Shown piece by piece: positions 18,027 to 26,704 of a stretch of DNA of 54,726 nt. Positions within the stretch are counted from its first letter, which is position 1; every line of letters starts with the position of its first letter. The notes below the pieces were generated by a model. It was not told where the DNA came from. It was given only the letters and a program-made list of their open reading frames with translations, and made no database searches. The stretch comes from CAZMRW01 sp964568805 (GTDB lineage Bacteria > Pseudomonadota > Gammaproteobacteria > Methylococcales > Methylomonadaceae): contig CAZMRW010000018.1 of assembly GCA_964568805.1 (NCBI GenBank), positions 1 to 54,726 on the forward strand, written 5' to 3'. The position numbers and the translations under genes were made by a program.

Positions 18027-18588
18027 AGGTTACCGCCAGCGAATAACCCGATCGCCAAATCTGATCTATCCGAGTGTCTGTTTCTATCTGTGTCACTGAA
18101 CATTTTTTAAATTTCCTTAAACAACATAAATATGACTCTTGGTCGCGTGAATATTTAATTCCTTACTCATCGAGAGATTCAATGCCACCTGTTCAGGTTC
18201 AATAAGACATCGTCATCGCGCAACAGATGTTGCAGGATTTCCAGCGGTTTGCGAAAAATGGCCGGAAAGTCGCTAACGGCCAGTAGCGTTTTAGTGCCGT
18301 GCATGGTTAATTTTAGGGAATGTCAATGTCGGCGTCTTCGATATCGGCAGCGGAAAGCGGCAATATAAAAACCGTTTAGCCCGAAAGTAAATGTCGGCAA
18401 CAGAAATATTAGCTGCCAGGGTTCCGTACTTGGTTGTAAAGCGAGGACGGGATTTCCCGAAACAGCTGGCCTGTCTTCCCCTTAAGTTGCATGGGTGGAC
18501 AAACCACGCAGCCATAGGCATAGACGGGCAATCATCCGGTTTCCGTTTAGGGCTTCAGTCAACGGGCTGGGAGCTATGGCCCCAGCTT
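18027..18588. other. Gap downstream of arsM with coding-like fragments
   Basis: No intact gene. On the minus strand two short stretches read like protein: VFILPLSAADIEDADIDIP ending near 18313, and the 41-codon frame listed separately. They are in different frames, as expected for a decayed gene. The long plus-strand open frame beginning here at 18391 is antisense to arsM and is not a gene. Confidence 0.4.
18179..18304 (-). CDS. Possible small ORF or gene remnant (41 aa)
   Basis: An ATG-initiated 41-codon frame reading MHGTKTLLAVSDFPAIFR and continuing KPLEILQHLLRDDDVLLNLNRWH. Residue use is typical of real proteins, with amphipathic helices. No ribosome-binding site is seen. It may be the tail of a lost gene rather than an expressed protein. 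Confidence 0.25.
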   Translation of the reverse strand: MHGTKTLLAVSDFPAIFRKPLEILQHLLRDDDVLLNLNRWH

Positions 18589-19680
18589 TCAACAGCATGC
18601 ACCGTCCGCCTCGGGTGCGTCGCTGCGAGATCCGGGCGCGCAATCGAACAATCCGAAGTGACGGGATTTATCGCCCAACACCTGAAAATGCTCGCCATAG
18701 CGACTGCCGGCCAGCATATCGGCGGTATTGCCGCAGACGCGCAAAGGCCGGCCAGTCTCGAAATGGTGATGATCATCCAGATCGAAACCGTGCGGATGCT
18801 GATCGATGCTACCCAGGTAGACAGCCACCTGGCCGAAATCTTCGCAGCGATCTTCCAGCGGCATTTTGAAGGCGCGGACCGTTACGGAGTGGAATTTGAC
18901 CATGCCGATTTTGGCATACACTTCCGGATCATCGAGGCTGATGGGATTTTGCCTGACGGAGCGCACGTCCGGGCAGCCTACATCATACAGAATACGCCGG
19001 AAGTCTTCCCAGTACAGCGCCCCGCCCAGACACTCGCCCAGCAGCACCGGGTCCTGGCGCAATGCGGCGGGGATGCGACGATCGGCAAACACATCGGAAA
19101 AATACAGTTCGCCTCCCGGCTTCAATACGCGGAAGATTTCCGCCATAACACGGGGCTTTTCCGGCGACAGGTTAATCACGCAATTGGACACCACCACGTC
19201 GATACTATTATCGGCAATTGCTCCCTGCATTGCCCTACCTCCTGCATCCATGCAGTCGTCGGCAATCCCCACCGTCGCCAGATTTTCGATGTGTCCGTGC
19301 AGAAACTCGACATTCGCATAGCCAAAGCGCTCTGCGTGCCAGTCGCGGTAGCGGACAGCCACTTCCAGTTGCTCCGGAGTCATGTCCACCCCGATTACCC
19401 GGCCATTGGGGCCGACCAGTTTCGACAGCAAATAACAGTCACGGCCGGTGCCACAGCCCAGATCAAGCACGGTCTTCCCTTCTAAAGCCGGCGGCAAGGG
19501 CGAACCACAGCCGTAAAAGCGTTCCAGCACTTCCGGATGCAGTCCGGCCAGCAAGGCTTTCAAATAATTGGGCATGGCATCGACGCTGCAACACGCACTG
19601 GTTTTCAGGTCGTTGCTGGATTGTAGAACTTGACCATAGTAATGGCGGACCGATTCGCTGATTTCGATACTGGTAGTCAT
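18589..19680 (-). CDS. arsM: Arsenite S-adenosylmethionine methyltransferase (ArsM-like)
   Basis: Methylates As(III) using S-adenosylmethionine. The 363-residue protein has YYGQVLQSSNDLKT at the start, C30-C31, FYGCGSPLPPALEG with C58, SAM motif LDLGCGTGRD (72-81), SNCVINLSPEKP with C167, and GECLGGALY with C217. The cysteines at 58, 167 and 217 correspond to the As(III)-binding set of the family. A C-terminal region (LEDRCEDFGQVAVY, VCGNTADML, HFGLFDC) ends in GACC. Odd: residues 139-154 form a 16-residue in-frame insertion between two IAD tripeptides, described as a separate repeat feature. The gene follows a PiT phosphate permease by 27 nt. Confidence 0.9.
   Translation of the reverse strand: MTTSIEISESVRHYYGQVLQSSNDLKTSACCSVDAMPNYLKALLAGLHPEVLERFYGCGSPLPPALEGKTVLDLGCGTGRDCYLLSKLVGPNGRVIGVDMTPEQLEVAVRYRDWHAERFGYANVEFLHGHIENLATVGIADDCMDAGGRAMQGAIADNSIDVVVSNCVINLSPEKPRVMAEIFRVLKPGGELYFSDVFADRRIPAALRQDPVLLGECLGGALYWEDFRRILYDVGCPDVRSVRQNPISLDDPEVYAKIGMVKFHSVTVRAFKMPLEDRCEDFGQVAVYLGSIDQHPHGFDLDDHHHFETGRPLRVCGNTADMLAGSRYGEHFQVLGDKSRHFGLFDCAPGSRSDAPEADGACC
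19211..19266. repeat. 48-bp in-frame insertion in arsM bounded by 8-bp direct repeats
   Basis: TCGGCAAT occurs at 19211-19218 and again at 19259-19266, exactly 48 bp apart, inside arsM. Between them lies a segment with CTGCAT and ATGCAG inverted arms. In the protein this gives IAD, 13 extra residues, then IAD again, where the family normally reads GIADNS directly. It looks like a small insertion that made a target duplication. Confidence 0.55.
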
Positions 19681-19707
19681 GAGAAGCCTTTTGTATTTAT
19701 GATGAGG

Positions 19708-20826
19708 TTAGTTGCCTATGGCAATGAAATAAATGACCGCGGCTAAAACAGCCGCGCATGGCAGAGTCAACAGCCAGGATAAGGCAATGGATGCGATCAC
19801 CCCGGTATTGGCCTTGCCGCTGACCAAGCCGATACCGAACAGAGAACCCACCGAGACATGGGTAGTGGAGACCGGCATACCCAACTTGCTGGCAAAAATT
19901 ACCAGCAGTGCGGTGACTAGATTAGCCGAAAGACCCTGATCATATGTGATGGGGGTGATTTTATGACTCATGGTTTCCGCCACCCGGTGGGAATTGAAAA
20001 CTCCCCCCGCCAACATCGCCAAGGCCACCGCCATGATGCTGCCTTGCACGGTAACATTCGGAGCCAGCAACAATAAAGCGGCTAATTTCGGCGTATCGTT
20101 CAACCCGCGGGCAAAACAGACCGCGCCTGCACTGCAAAAATGCAGGCCATCGCGAAGACGGCCCAGATTGAAACCCAAGATCATGCCGGCTTGCCGTTGA
20201 GCACAAGCTTCTGGCCGATCAAGACTCAGAGTAGGTATGATCGTTGATTCGGTTGCCATGCGCGTATTATCGGTCACCGCAAAATCCAGACTATCGGCAG
20301 TCTCCAAGCAAAGGCACATCGAGCTTTCGATCGGTTTCTGCAACGGCCAATGGTACCAAAACCGGTATAAAACGCCAGCCAATAGCAGTGCCACAAACGG
20401 GCTCAGCAACAATGGCAGTACAAAATTGCTCAGCAAAGGCGTCAAGCTAATAGTTCCGGATGTCGCCAATAAAGTGCTACCGGCCATGGCACCCAATAAA
20501 GCGTGGGTTGTGGAGATCGGAAAACCGAAACGTGTTGCCAGAATCACTGTCAATCCCGCGCCGCCTGCAACCGCGATCATGAACGGCAAGGTATGAATCA
20601 ATTCGTCAGGCGCCAACCCTTTGCCGGAAAATTTTACTAGTAGCGTTTGGGCCAGGAACAACGCCGCAATCGAACCGGCCAATGTCGTCAGCGTCGCCCA
20701 AGTCAGAGCCAGTCGGTAATTGAGGGTACCGCTGCCGAACAAACTCGCAACCCCCTTGAAATTATCGTTGGCACCGTTCGCATAGGCCAGAAAAATAACG
20801 CTAAGGAATAACAAGCTTGTGAGCAT
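19708..20826 (-). CDS. PiT family inorganic phosphate transporter
   Basis: A 372-residue inner-membrane permease of the PiT (PF01384) family, which moves metal-phosphate or phosphate with cations. Both family repeats are present: GANDNFKGVASLFGS near the N-terminus and ARGLNDTPKLAALL in the second half. The duplicated PISTTHALLGA and PVSTTHVSVGS motifs are also there. About ten hydrophobic segments flank a polar central loop. AAGGAG lies 7 nt before the ATG. It is the first gene of a probable operon with arsM. Because arsenate mimics phosphate, linkage to an arsenic-methylating enzyme may reflect arsenate entry or selective phosphate uptake under arsenic stress; this is inference. Confidence 0.92.
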   Translation of the reverse strand: MLTSLLFLSVIFLAYANGANDNFKGVASLFGSGTLNYRLALTWATLTTLAGSIAALFLAQTLLVKFSGKGLAPDELIHTLPFMIAVAGGAGLTVILATRFGFPISTTHALLGAMAGSTLLATSGTISLTPLLSNFVLPLLLSPFVALLLAGVLYRFWYHWPLQKPIESSMCLCLETADSLDFAVTDNTRMATESTIIPTLSLDRPEACAQRQAGMILGFNLGRLRDGLHFCSAGAVCFARGLNDTPKLAALLLLAPNVTVQGSIMAVALAMLAGGVFNSHRVAETMSHKITPITYDQGLSANLVTALLVIFASKLGMPVSTTHVSVGSLFGIGLVSGKANTGVIASIALSWLLTLPCAAVLAAVIYFIAIGN

Positions 20827-21189
20827 GGAAGATCTCCTTAATTAAAGGGACGATACACCGTAAGTCGAAAGTAAACATGAAACCTTACAAAAAAATTTTG
20901 CTCCCAGATTTTCCCGGTCAAATATAAAACGCGTGTATTACCGCCGGCATGAACTCCTGATTGCCTGAATGTGGAATGGTTGAATTTGAACCCAATATTA
21001 AGGATTGCTTTGCCACATGACCCGTCGCTGAATATTCGGAATTACGCAATTAACTAAACTGTCGTTTAATAGCTCTCCCGAAGATCAGCAACTTCAACAA
21101 CCGCGTCATCCTAACTCGCCCTAAATCGAGGCTCAAAAAGGGCGAAGCCGTCACCCTCACACCAATTCAATAGCCAACCGGTTAAAAGC
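20827..21189. other. Intergenic region between PiT and leuB
   Basis: A 363-bp stretch upstream of the PiT gene and downstream of leuB, both on the minus strand. No coding frame or strong hairpin is seen. The promoter of the PiT-arsM unit should be here, but no clear consensus was recognised. Confidence 0.4.
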
Positions 21190-22296
21190 TTAGACTTTCG
21201 GCATCGCCCTGAGCTTTTCAACCACCTTGTCGCCAAACTCTTCGGTGCTGATCATTTTGACGCCACTACCCGCTTTGGACAAATCGGCTGTGGAATAACC
21301 GTCGCCGAAAACGCCCTGCATTGCGTTCCAGACATTTTTTGCTTCTGCCGCCATATCGAAGCTCATTTCCAGCATCATCGCCACCGAACCGATCATTGAG
21401 TATGGATTGGCGATATTTTTGCCGGCGATGTCCGGCGCGGAACCGTGCGAGGGCTCATAGTAGGCCTTGTCATCGCCGAGACAGGCCGATGGCATCAGGC
21501 CCAGCGAGCCCAGGATGCCGCCGCCCTGGTCGCTGAGGATATCGCCGAACATGTTTTCCATGACCATGACATCAAATTGGGTCGGGTTCAGGCATAACGC
21601 AGTGGCCGCCGCATCGACCAGAGTGTTGACGACTTTCACGCCCGGATAATCCTTAGCCACTTCTTCCATGACCTCATTCCAGAGCACGCTGGATTTCAGT
21701 ACATTGCTCTTGTGGATGTTGTGCAACAATTTCCGGCGTTTACTGGCCAGTTTAAATGCCTGGTGCATGATGCGGCGGATTTGCAGTTCATCGTATTCCA
21801 GTGTTTCCCGCACATAGCGCAGGCCCTGTTCGTTAATGCCGCTTTCCTTGTTACCGAAATAAAGTCCGCCGACCAGCTCGCGAACTATGACCAGATCGAT
21901 GCCATCGCCGATGATTTCGGGTTTTAACGGCGAAAAATGCGCCAGTGCCTTGGGCAGGGATACCGGACGGAAATTGGCATAGGTATTGTAGCGGCGGCGC
22001 AAAGGCAGCAGCGCGCCGCGTTCGGGCTGTTTGTCGACCGGAATTTTTTTCGACTCTTCGTGGCTGAGTCCTATGGGACCTTTCAATATCGCATCGGCCT
22101 GGTCGCAGATATCAATGGTCGCCTGCGGAAAAGCATCACCGGTTTCAAAATAGGCGCAGGCTCCAAATAGCGCAGGCAACAGTTCAAATGAGACATCGTT
22201 GCGCTCTTCAATGACTTTGAGGACTTTAATGGCTTCCCGGGTAATTTCAGGTCCGATGCCATCGCCGGCTAATACTGCGATTTTATAGTGCTTCAT
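21190..22296 (-). CDS. leuB: 3-isopropylmalate dehydrogenase
   Basis: Oxidises and decarboxylates 3-isopropylmalate to 2-oxoisocaproate in leucine synthesis, NAD-dependent. The 368-residue protein has GDGIGPE (residues 11-17), and E92, L96 and L97 in PERGALLPLR, the substrate-recognition pattern of LeuB rather than isocitrate dehydrogenase. It also has RELVGGLYFG, MENMFGDILSDQGGGI and EPSHGSAPDIAGKNIANP. The ATG at 22296 begins the conserved domain and has AAGG 7 nt upstream; a reading from 22422 adds an unrelated leader. A TATAAT lies at 22343-22348 on the minus strand, a likely -10 box without a good -35. leuC and leuD are not adjacent. Confidence 0.93.
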   Translation of the reverse strand: MKHYKIAVLAGDGIGPEITREAIKVLKVIEERNDVSFELLPALFGACAYFETGDAFPQATIDICDQADAILKGPIGLSHEESKKIPVDKQPERGALLPLRRRYNTYANFRPVSLPKALAHFSPLKPEIIGDGIDLVIVRELVGGLYFGNKESGINEQGLRYVRETLEYDELQIRRIMHQAFKLASKRRKLLHNIHKSNVLKSSVLWNEVMEEVAKDYPGVKVVNTLVDAAATALCLNPTQFDVMVMENMFGDILSDQGGGILGSLGLMPSACLGDDKAYYEPSHGSAPDIAGKNIANPYSMIGSVAMMLEMSFDMAAEAKNVWNAMQGVFGDGYSTADLSKAGSGVKMISTEEFGDKVVEKLRAMPKV

Positions 22297-22452
22297 GTGT
22301 GCCTTGGTTAAATGGTTAAGATCTATAAAGTTAATAATCGTTATTATACTGTAATTTGTCATCGATTGGCGGCGGCAACGACTGCGGGAAGCCAATATCC
22401 GGAAGTGCTCGATTAGCATCAACCTGAACAGCTTAAGCGGGATTCCGTCTAA

Positions 22453-22824
22453 TTAAAGCAATCCCCTTTTTCTTAGACGCCGATTAACTTGCCAATGATA
22501 GAGACGGGCCAGCACCGGACGTATCACCGGCAGACTGATCAACCAGGCCAGAGGCTTTAATGCCGGCACTTGAGTCATCAGCAAGATATAGGCATCCATT
22601 TCCGAAACAATCCGCCCCATTTTATCTCTGACATGCAATTCCGAGATGGCTTTTTGAGGATCGATACCCAGTTCAGCCAATTGCTTTTCCTGGCCGGTAA
22701 TATCAAACCAGCAGACTTCATCGTCGGCTTTGCCGGAAAGTTTTTCATAATTGTGCCTGTCCCGTATGCACTTGGGGCAGGCGCCGTCATAATACACAAT
22801 GATTTTGCCGTTATGCTGATCCAC
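22453..22824 (-). CDS. DCC-family thiol-disulfide oxidoreductase (DUF393)
   Basis: A 123-residue thioredoxin-like protein of the DCC (DUF393) family. The defining motif YYDGACPKC puts the redox pair at C16 and C19. A following Trp-Phe-Asp-Ile stretch and a C-terminal basic helix (VNRRLRKRGLL) are usual for the family. The start is a GTG at 22824 supported by CGGAGG 6 nt upstream; a TTG at 22839 lies within that site. It diverges from a lipase-maturation-factor-like gene, a neighbourhood often seen for this family. A role in disulfide handling of an exported partner is inferred. Confidence 0.85.
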   Translation of the reverse strand: MDQHNGKIIVYYDGACPKCIRDRHNYEKLSGKADDEVCWFDITGQEKQLAELGIDPQKAISELHVRDKMGRIVSEMDAYILLMTQVPALKPLAWLISLPVIRPVLARLYHWQVNRRLRKRGLL

Positions 22825-22998
22825 GCTAAGCCTCCGCAACAGATGCTGGCTTCAATTGAAAAAGTTATTAAAAAAACAGAACAAAATCCGCTTTCCTTCA
22901 TTTCGTATTCGAGTTAAAAATGAACTCTCGCGGATATTAGGCCTGTGAAATCGGTCATAATTCATTATGCTGCCAAGCCTTTCAGTAAGGAACGTTCG

Positions 22999-24444
22999 AT
23001 GATGCGTTTTTTTAAGCAATGCCCTGCCGCATTGATGGAAAATTCAAAATATACGGCACTGAGTTGGGTTTTCCTGCGCGGGCTGGCTCTGATCTATTTC
23101 GCTGCATTTGCGTCGATGGCAGTGCAAATCCAGGGGCTGATCGGGGAAGATGGCATATTGCCGATAAGGAATTGGCTTGCGGCGATGGATCAGCATTACT
23201 CGAATGAAAAGTGGCTGCTGTTTCCCACCGTCTTCTGGCTGGACGCGTCCGATAGTGCGCTGAAACTGGCTTGTTACACAGGTATGGCCGCCGCCGTGCT
23301 GTTATTGCTGAACATGGCCGTCAGAGCATCCTTAGTGCTTTGTTATGTTCTGTATCTGTCCGTTACCGTGGCCGGGCAAACCTTCACCGCTTTTCAGTGG
23401 GATATTTTTTTGCTGGAGGCGGGATTCCTGGGGCTGCTATTGAGCTCGGGCTCAGCAATCATCGTCTTTATATACCGCTGGTTAATTGCCCGTTTCATGT
23501 TTATGGGCGGCGTCGTCAAACTGGCCAGCGGCGATCCAACCTGGGCCAATTTGACGGCATTAAACTATCATTATTTGACTCAACCGTTGCCGTCGCCGCT
23601 GGCATACTACGCGTATCAATTGCCGCAATGGTTTAATAAGGCCTGCGTCGCCGGCGTACTGGTAATTGAACTTGTCGTCCCGTTTTTTGTTTTTTTACCG
23701 CGCCCGTTTCGCTTGTTCGCCGCCTGGAGTTTCATCGTGCTGCAGAGTGCGATAATTCTTACCGGCAATTATAATTTTTTTAATCTGCTGACGCTTCTGC
23801 TCTGCCTGTTTTTGTTCGATGACCAGGATATTGAGCGCAGGCTCCCGGCCAGACTGACGTCAAGCATACACGGCAGGCAATCCCGTCCAGGGAACACGGC
23901 GCATGTAATTGCCCTGCTGTGGGCCATCTTTGTGCTGGCGAACAATGCCACATCGATCTGGATGTACCATGTAAAAGATAGTCCGGCCGAACCTTTAAAA
24001 ACCATGGTTCGGCTGGCATCGGCATTTTCACTGGTCAACAATTACGGCCCATTTTCGGTGATGACCACCGAGCGCAACGAAATTATCGTTGAAGGCTCTT
24101 ATGACGGCAAAAACTGGCGAACCTATCAGTTTAAATATAAACCGGTCAACCTCGATCAGCGTCTGAGTTGGAATATCCCCCATCAGCCCAGACTGGACTG
24201 GCAAATGTGGTTTGCAGCCCTTGAACCTCCTTCAAAATACTCCTGGTTTGCGAGATTTATGTCAAAATTACAGCAAGGATCTCCGCCGGTGCTGGCCCTG
24301 TTACGGGACAATCCGTTTCCTGAAAAACCGCCGCGCTATGTTCGGGCGCATTTATATCGCTATGTTTATACGCCCCCTGAACAACGCCATGCTACAGGGC
24401 TAATTTGGCAGAGAGAGTATCTTGGCGTGTACTGGCAGCCCTGA
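22999..24444 (+). CDS. Lipase maturation factor (LMF1) family membrane protein
   Basis: A 481-residue polytopic membrane protein. Several hydrophobic segments lie between residues 30 and 320, including FTAFQWDIFLLEAGFLG and MGGVVKLASGDPTW. A C-terminal soluble domain contains EIIVEGSYDGKNW and RLDWQMWFAAL, the hallmark of the LMF1/LMF2 family. In animals LMF1 helps fold lipases in the endoplasmic reticulum; the bacterial role is not established. The ATG at 22999 has AAGGAAC upstream; a GTG at 22945 lacks a ribosome-binding site. It is divergent from the DCC thiol oxidoreductase gene. Confidence 0.88.
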   Translation: MMRFFKQCPAALMENSKYTALSWVFLRGLALIYFAAFASMAVQIQGLIGEDGILPIRNWLAAMDQHYSNEKWLLFPTVFWLDASDSALKLACYTGMAAAVLLLLNMAVRASLVLCYVLYLSVTVAGQTFTAFQWDIFLLEAGFLGLLLSSGSAIIVFIYRWLIARFMFMGGVVKLASGDPTWANLTALNYHYLTQPLPSPLAYYAYQLPQWFNKACVAGVLVIELVVPFFVFLPRPFRLFAAWSFIVLQSAIILTGNYNFFNLLTLLLCLFLFDDQDIERRLPARLTSSIHGRQSRPGNTAHVIALLWAIFVLANNATSIWMYHVKDSPAEPLKTMVRLASAFSLVNNYGPFSVMTTERNEIIVEGSYDGKNWRTYQFKYKPVNLDQRLSWNIPHQPRLDWQMWFAALEPPSKYSWFARFMSKLQQGSPPVLALLRDNPFPEKPPRYVRAHLYRYVYTPPEQRHATGLIWQREYLGVYWQP

Positions 24445-24595
24445 TTTTGAATAGGGAATGATCTTGCCGGACCTGCGTTTGAGCCGGCCTATAGGACGAA
24501 CTTCTTTCAGCCTGGTCTTGACCGAATGAAAGCCCTGTTATGCAGGACGACGAGAACAATGACTCTCAATTCCGCCGCGATTAATCACCGGACAT

Positions 24596-24625
24596 AAAAA
24601 AAGCCGGAGTTACCGGCTTTTTTTT
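24596..24625. terminator. Strong bidirectional terminator
   Basis: A GCCGG/CCGGC stem with a 5-nt loop is flanked by a run of 7 A on one side and 8 T on the other, so the stem extends with A-T pairs in both directions. It ends the ribosomal cluster after rplQ on the minus strand and can also stop the plus-strand LMF gene. Confidence 0.9.
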
Positions 24626-24641
24626 CTGCATGATAAGGGTA

Positions 24642-25013
24642 TTAATCCACAGATTCAGGGCGATCAACTAATTCTACATAGGCCATAGGCGCATCGTCAC
24701 CGGGTCTGAAACCGCATTTCATAATACGGAGGTAACCGCCTTGTCTGTCCTTATAACGTGGCCCAAGCTCGTTAAATAATTTTGTTACCACTTCGCGATC
24801 ACGCAATCTGGCAAACGCCAAGCGTCTTTTGGCTACATTGTCGATCTTTGACAAGGTTATTAACGGTTCAGCAAAACTTCTTAATTCTTTTGCTTTTGGC
24901 AATGTCGTCTTGATCAGCTCATGCTTGAATAATGAACTTGCCATATTACTGAATAGCGCCTTTCGGTGGCTGCTATTGATATTGAATTTTCTACCGGATT
25001 TACGATGTCTCAT
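24642..25013 (-). CDS. rplQ: 50S ribosomal protein L17
   Basis: Large-subunit protein of 123 residues lying near the exit tunnel. It starts MRHRKSGRKFNINSSHRKAL, the family signature, and contains TTLPKAKELR and AFARLRD. E. coli L17 is 127 residues; the shorter tail here ends VELVDRPESVD. It is the last gene of the alpha cluster, 21 nt after rpoA, and is followed by the strong terminator at 24596-24625. Confidence 0.97.
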   Translation of the reverse strand: MRHRKSGRKFNINSSHRKALFSNMASSLFKHELIKTTLPKAKELRSFAEPLITLSKIDNVAKRRLAFARLRDREVVTKLFNELGPRYKDRQGGYLRIMKCGFRPGDDAPMAYVELVDRPESVD

Positions 25014-25034
25014 TGTTAGAAGACCTAATATTAG

Positions 25035-26045
25035 TTAATTGACTGCGTGACTGTGTTCTGCAAGGCTATCAGGAGGCCAATTTTCCAGGCGCATTCCAAG
25101 CGAGAGGCCTTTTAGTGCAAGTATATCTTTAATTTCGGTTAGTGATTTTTTACCCAGATTCGGAGTTTTCAATAACTCAACCTCGGTTCTCTGAATTAAA
25201 TCGCCGATATAGAATATATTTTCTGCTTTTAAACAATTGGCTGATCGCACGGTTAGCTCAAGATCATCAACCGGACGCAGAAGAACCGGATCAAACTCCT
25301 GCTCTACAATGACGGTTTCTTCTGTGACCTGTTCATTCACCTTTTCAAAATCAACAAATACCGATAATTGGTCGTGAAGAATGGTTGCAGCCAGTTTAAT
25401 GGTTTCTTCAGGATCCACGGTGCCGTTTGTTTCAAGTTCGATGATTAATTTGTCCAAATCGGTACGCTGTTCAACACGCGTACTTTCAACGACATAAGCG
25501 ACTTTAACAATAGGGCTGTAAGATGCATCCAATTGCAATGCACCAACCGCCAGGTTGAAATCTGAATTGGTCTTTCTAACAGAAACCGGTTCATAGCCGC
25601 GGCCCCTGCGAACTCTAATCTTCATATTTAACACACCAGCCTGGGTCAGGTTGGCGATAACTAGATCAGGATTTTTAATTTCAACATCATGAGGCAAAGT
25701 GATGTCGGCCGCTGTAACACAACCGGCGCCATTTTTAGTTAACGTTAGTACAACTTCGTCCTTTGAATGCAGGACAACAGCCAGTTGCTTCAGGTTAAGC
25801 AAAATATCAATAACGTCTTCCTGAACGCCCTCGATCGTGGTGAATTCATGAAGCACACCTTCGATTTCAACATCGGTTACTGCGCAGCCTGGAATGGTTG
25901 ACAACAAAACACGCCGCAATGCATTACCAATTGAATGGCCGAATCCCCTCTCAAGAGGTTCGATGACAATTTTGGAATGATTTGGTGATTTGCTTATAAC
26001 CTCAACAAGCCGAGGCCTTAATAAGCCAGAAATGGTATTCTGCAT
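25035..26045 (-). CDS. rpoA: RNA polymerase subunit alpha
   Basis: 336 residues with both alpha domains. The N-terminal dimerisation/assembly domain (about 1-235) contains EPLERGFGHSIGNALRRVLLSTIPG. The C-terminal DNA- and activator-binding domain (about 250-325) contains LRPVDDLELTVRSANCLKAENI and LLKTPNLGKKSLTEIKDIL. It is seven residues longer than E. coli alpha. It lies between rpsD and rplQ, the canonical alpha-operon place, with 21-nt spacers on both sides. Confidence 0.98.
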   Translation of the reverse strand: MQNTISGLLRPRLVEVISKSPNHSKIVIEPLERGFGHSIGNALRRVLLSTIPGCAVTDVEIEGVLHEFTTIEGVQEDVIDILLNLKQLAVVLHSKDEVVLTLTKNGAGCVTAADITLPHDVEIKNPDLVIANLTQAGVLNMKIRVRRGRGYEPVSVRKTNSDFNLAVGALQLDASYSPIVKVAYVVESTRVEQRTDLDKLIIELETNGTVDPEETIKLAATILHDQLSVFVDFEKVNEQVTEETVIVEQEFDPVLLRPVDDLELTVRSANCLKAENIFYIGDLIQRTEVELLKTPNLGKKSLTEIKDILALKGLSLGMRLENWPPDSLAEHSHAVN

Positions 26046-26066
26046 TTATGTCCCTCAGAACTGTGA

Positions 26067-26687
26067 TTATTTAGAGTAAAGTTCTACAACCAACTGTTCA
26101 TTGATATCGCTACCCAAGTCTACGCGATCAGGTAAGGCTGTAAATGTACCAGACATGGTTTTTGAATTTACCTCAACCCATGAAGGAAATCCGTATTGTT
26201 CAGTAACAGCCAAGGCATCGATAATTCTTTGCTGTTTTTTTGCTTTTTCTCTAATGGTTACTGTATCGCCTGGTGCCAATTGATACGAAGGCACATTGAT
26301 TAAGGCGCCATTAACTTGTACCGACTTATGAGAAACCAGTTGACGGGCTTCCGCTCTGGTGGAAGCGAATCCCATGCGATAGACTACATTATCCAGACGC
26401 GATTCAAGAAGATTTAACAGATTTTCACCTGTTGCGCCTTTCTTCATATCGGCGATTTTATAGTAATTTCTAAATTGTTTTTCTAGTATTCCGTAAATTC
26501 TGCGCAGACGCTGTTTCGCCCTGAGCTGCATCGCATAATCAGAATTTCTTGTACGCTTGGTGCCATGCTGGCCCGGCCGCTGGTCAAGCTTACATTTATT
26601 TTCTAATGACTTACCTCTGCTTTTTAGAAATAAGTCTGTACCTTCTCTGCGGCTTAATTTACAGGTAGGTCCTAGATATCTTGCCAT
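26067..26687 (-). CDS. rpsD: 30S ribosomal protein S4
   Basis: A primary 16S rRNA-binding protein of 206 residues, the same length as E. coli S4. It begins MARYLGPTCKLSRREG; the S4 RNA-binding domain is at about 95-160, with RLDNVVYRMGFA and TRAEARQLVSHKSVQVNG. In E. coli S4 represses translation of the alpha operon by binding the rpsM leader; whether it does so here depends on the leader at 27475-27552. It sits between rpsK and rpoA. Confidence 0.98.
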   Translation of the reverse strand: MARYLGPTCKLSRREGTDLFLKSRGKSLENKCKLDQRPGQHGTKRTRNSDYAMQLRAKQRLRRIYGILEKQFRNYYKIADMKKGATGENLLNLLESRLDNVVYRMGFASTRAEARQLVSHKSVQVNGALINVPSYQLAPGDTVTIREKAKKQQRIIDALAVTEQYGFPSWVEVNSKTMSGTFTALPDRVDLGSDINEQLVVELYSK

Positions 26688-26704
26688 TATAACTACTCCA
26701 GTTC

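Noticed and set aside
18391..19485. Long plus-strand open frame (364 codons) opposite arsM
   Set aside because: It lies antisense to a well-recognised methyltransferase, has no family motif, and results from high GC in the opposite codons.
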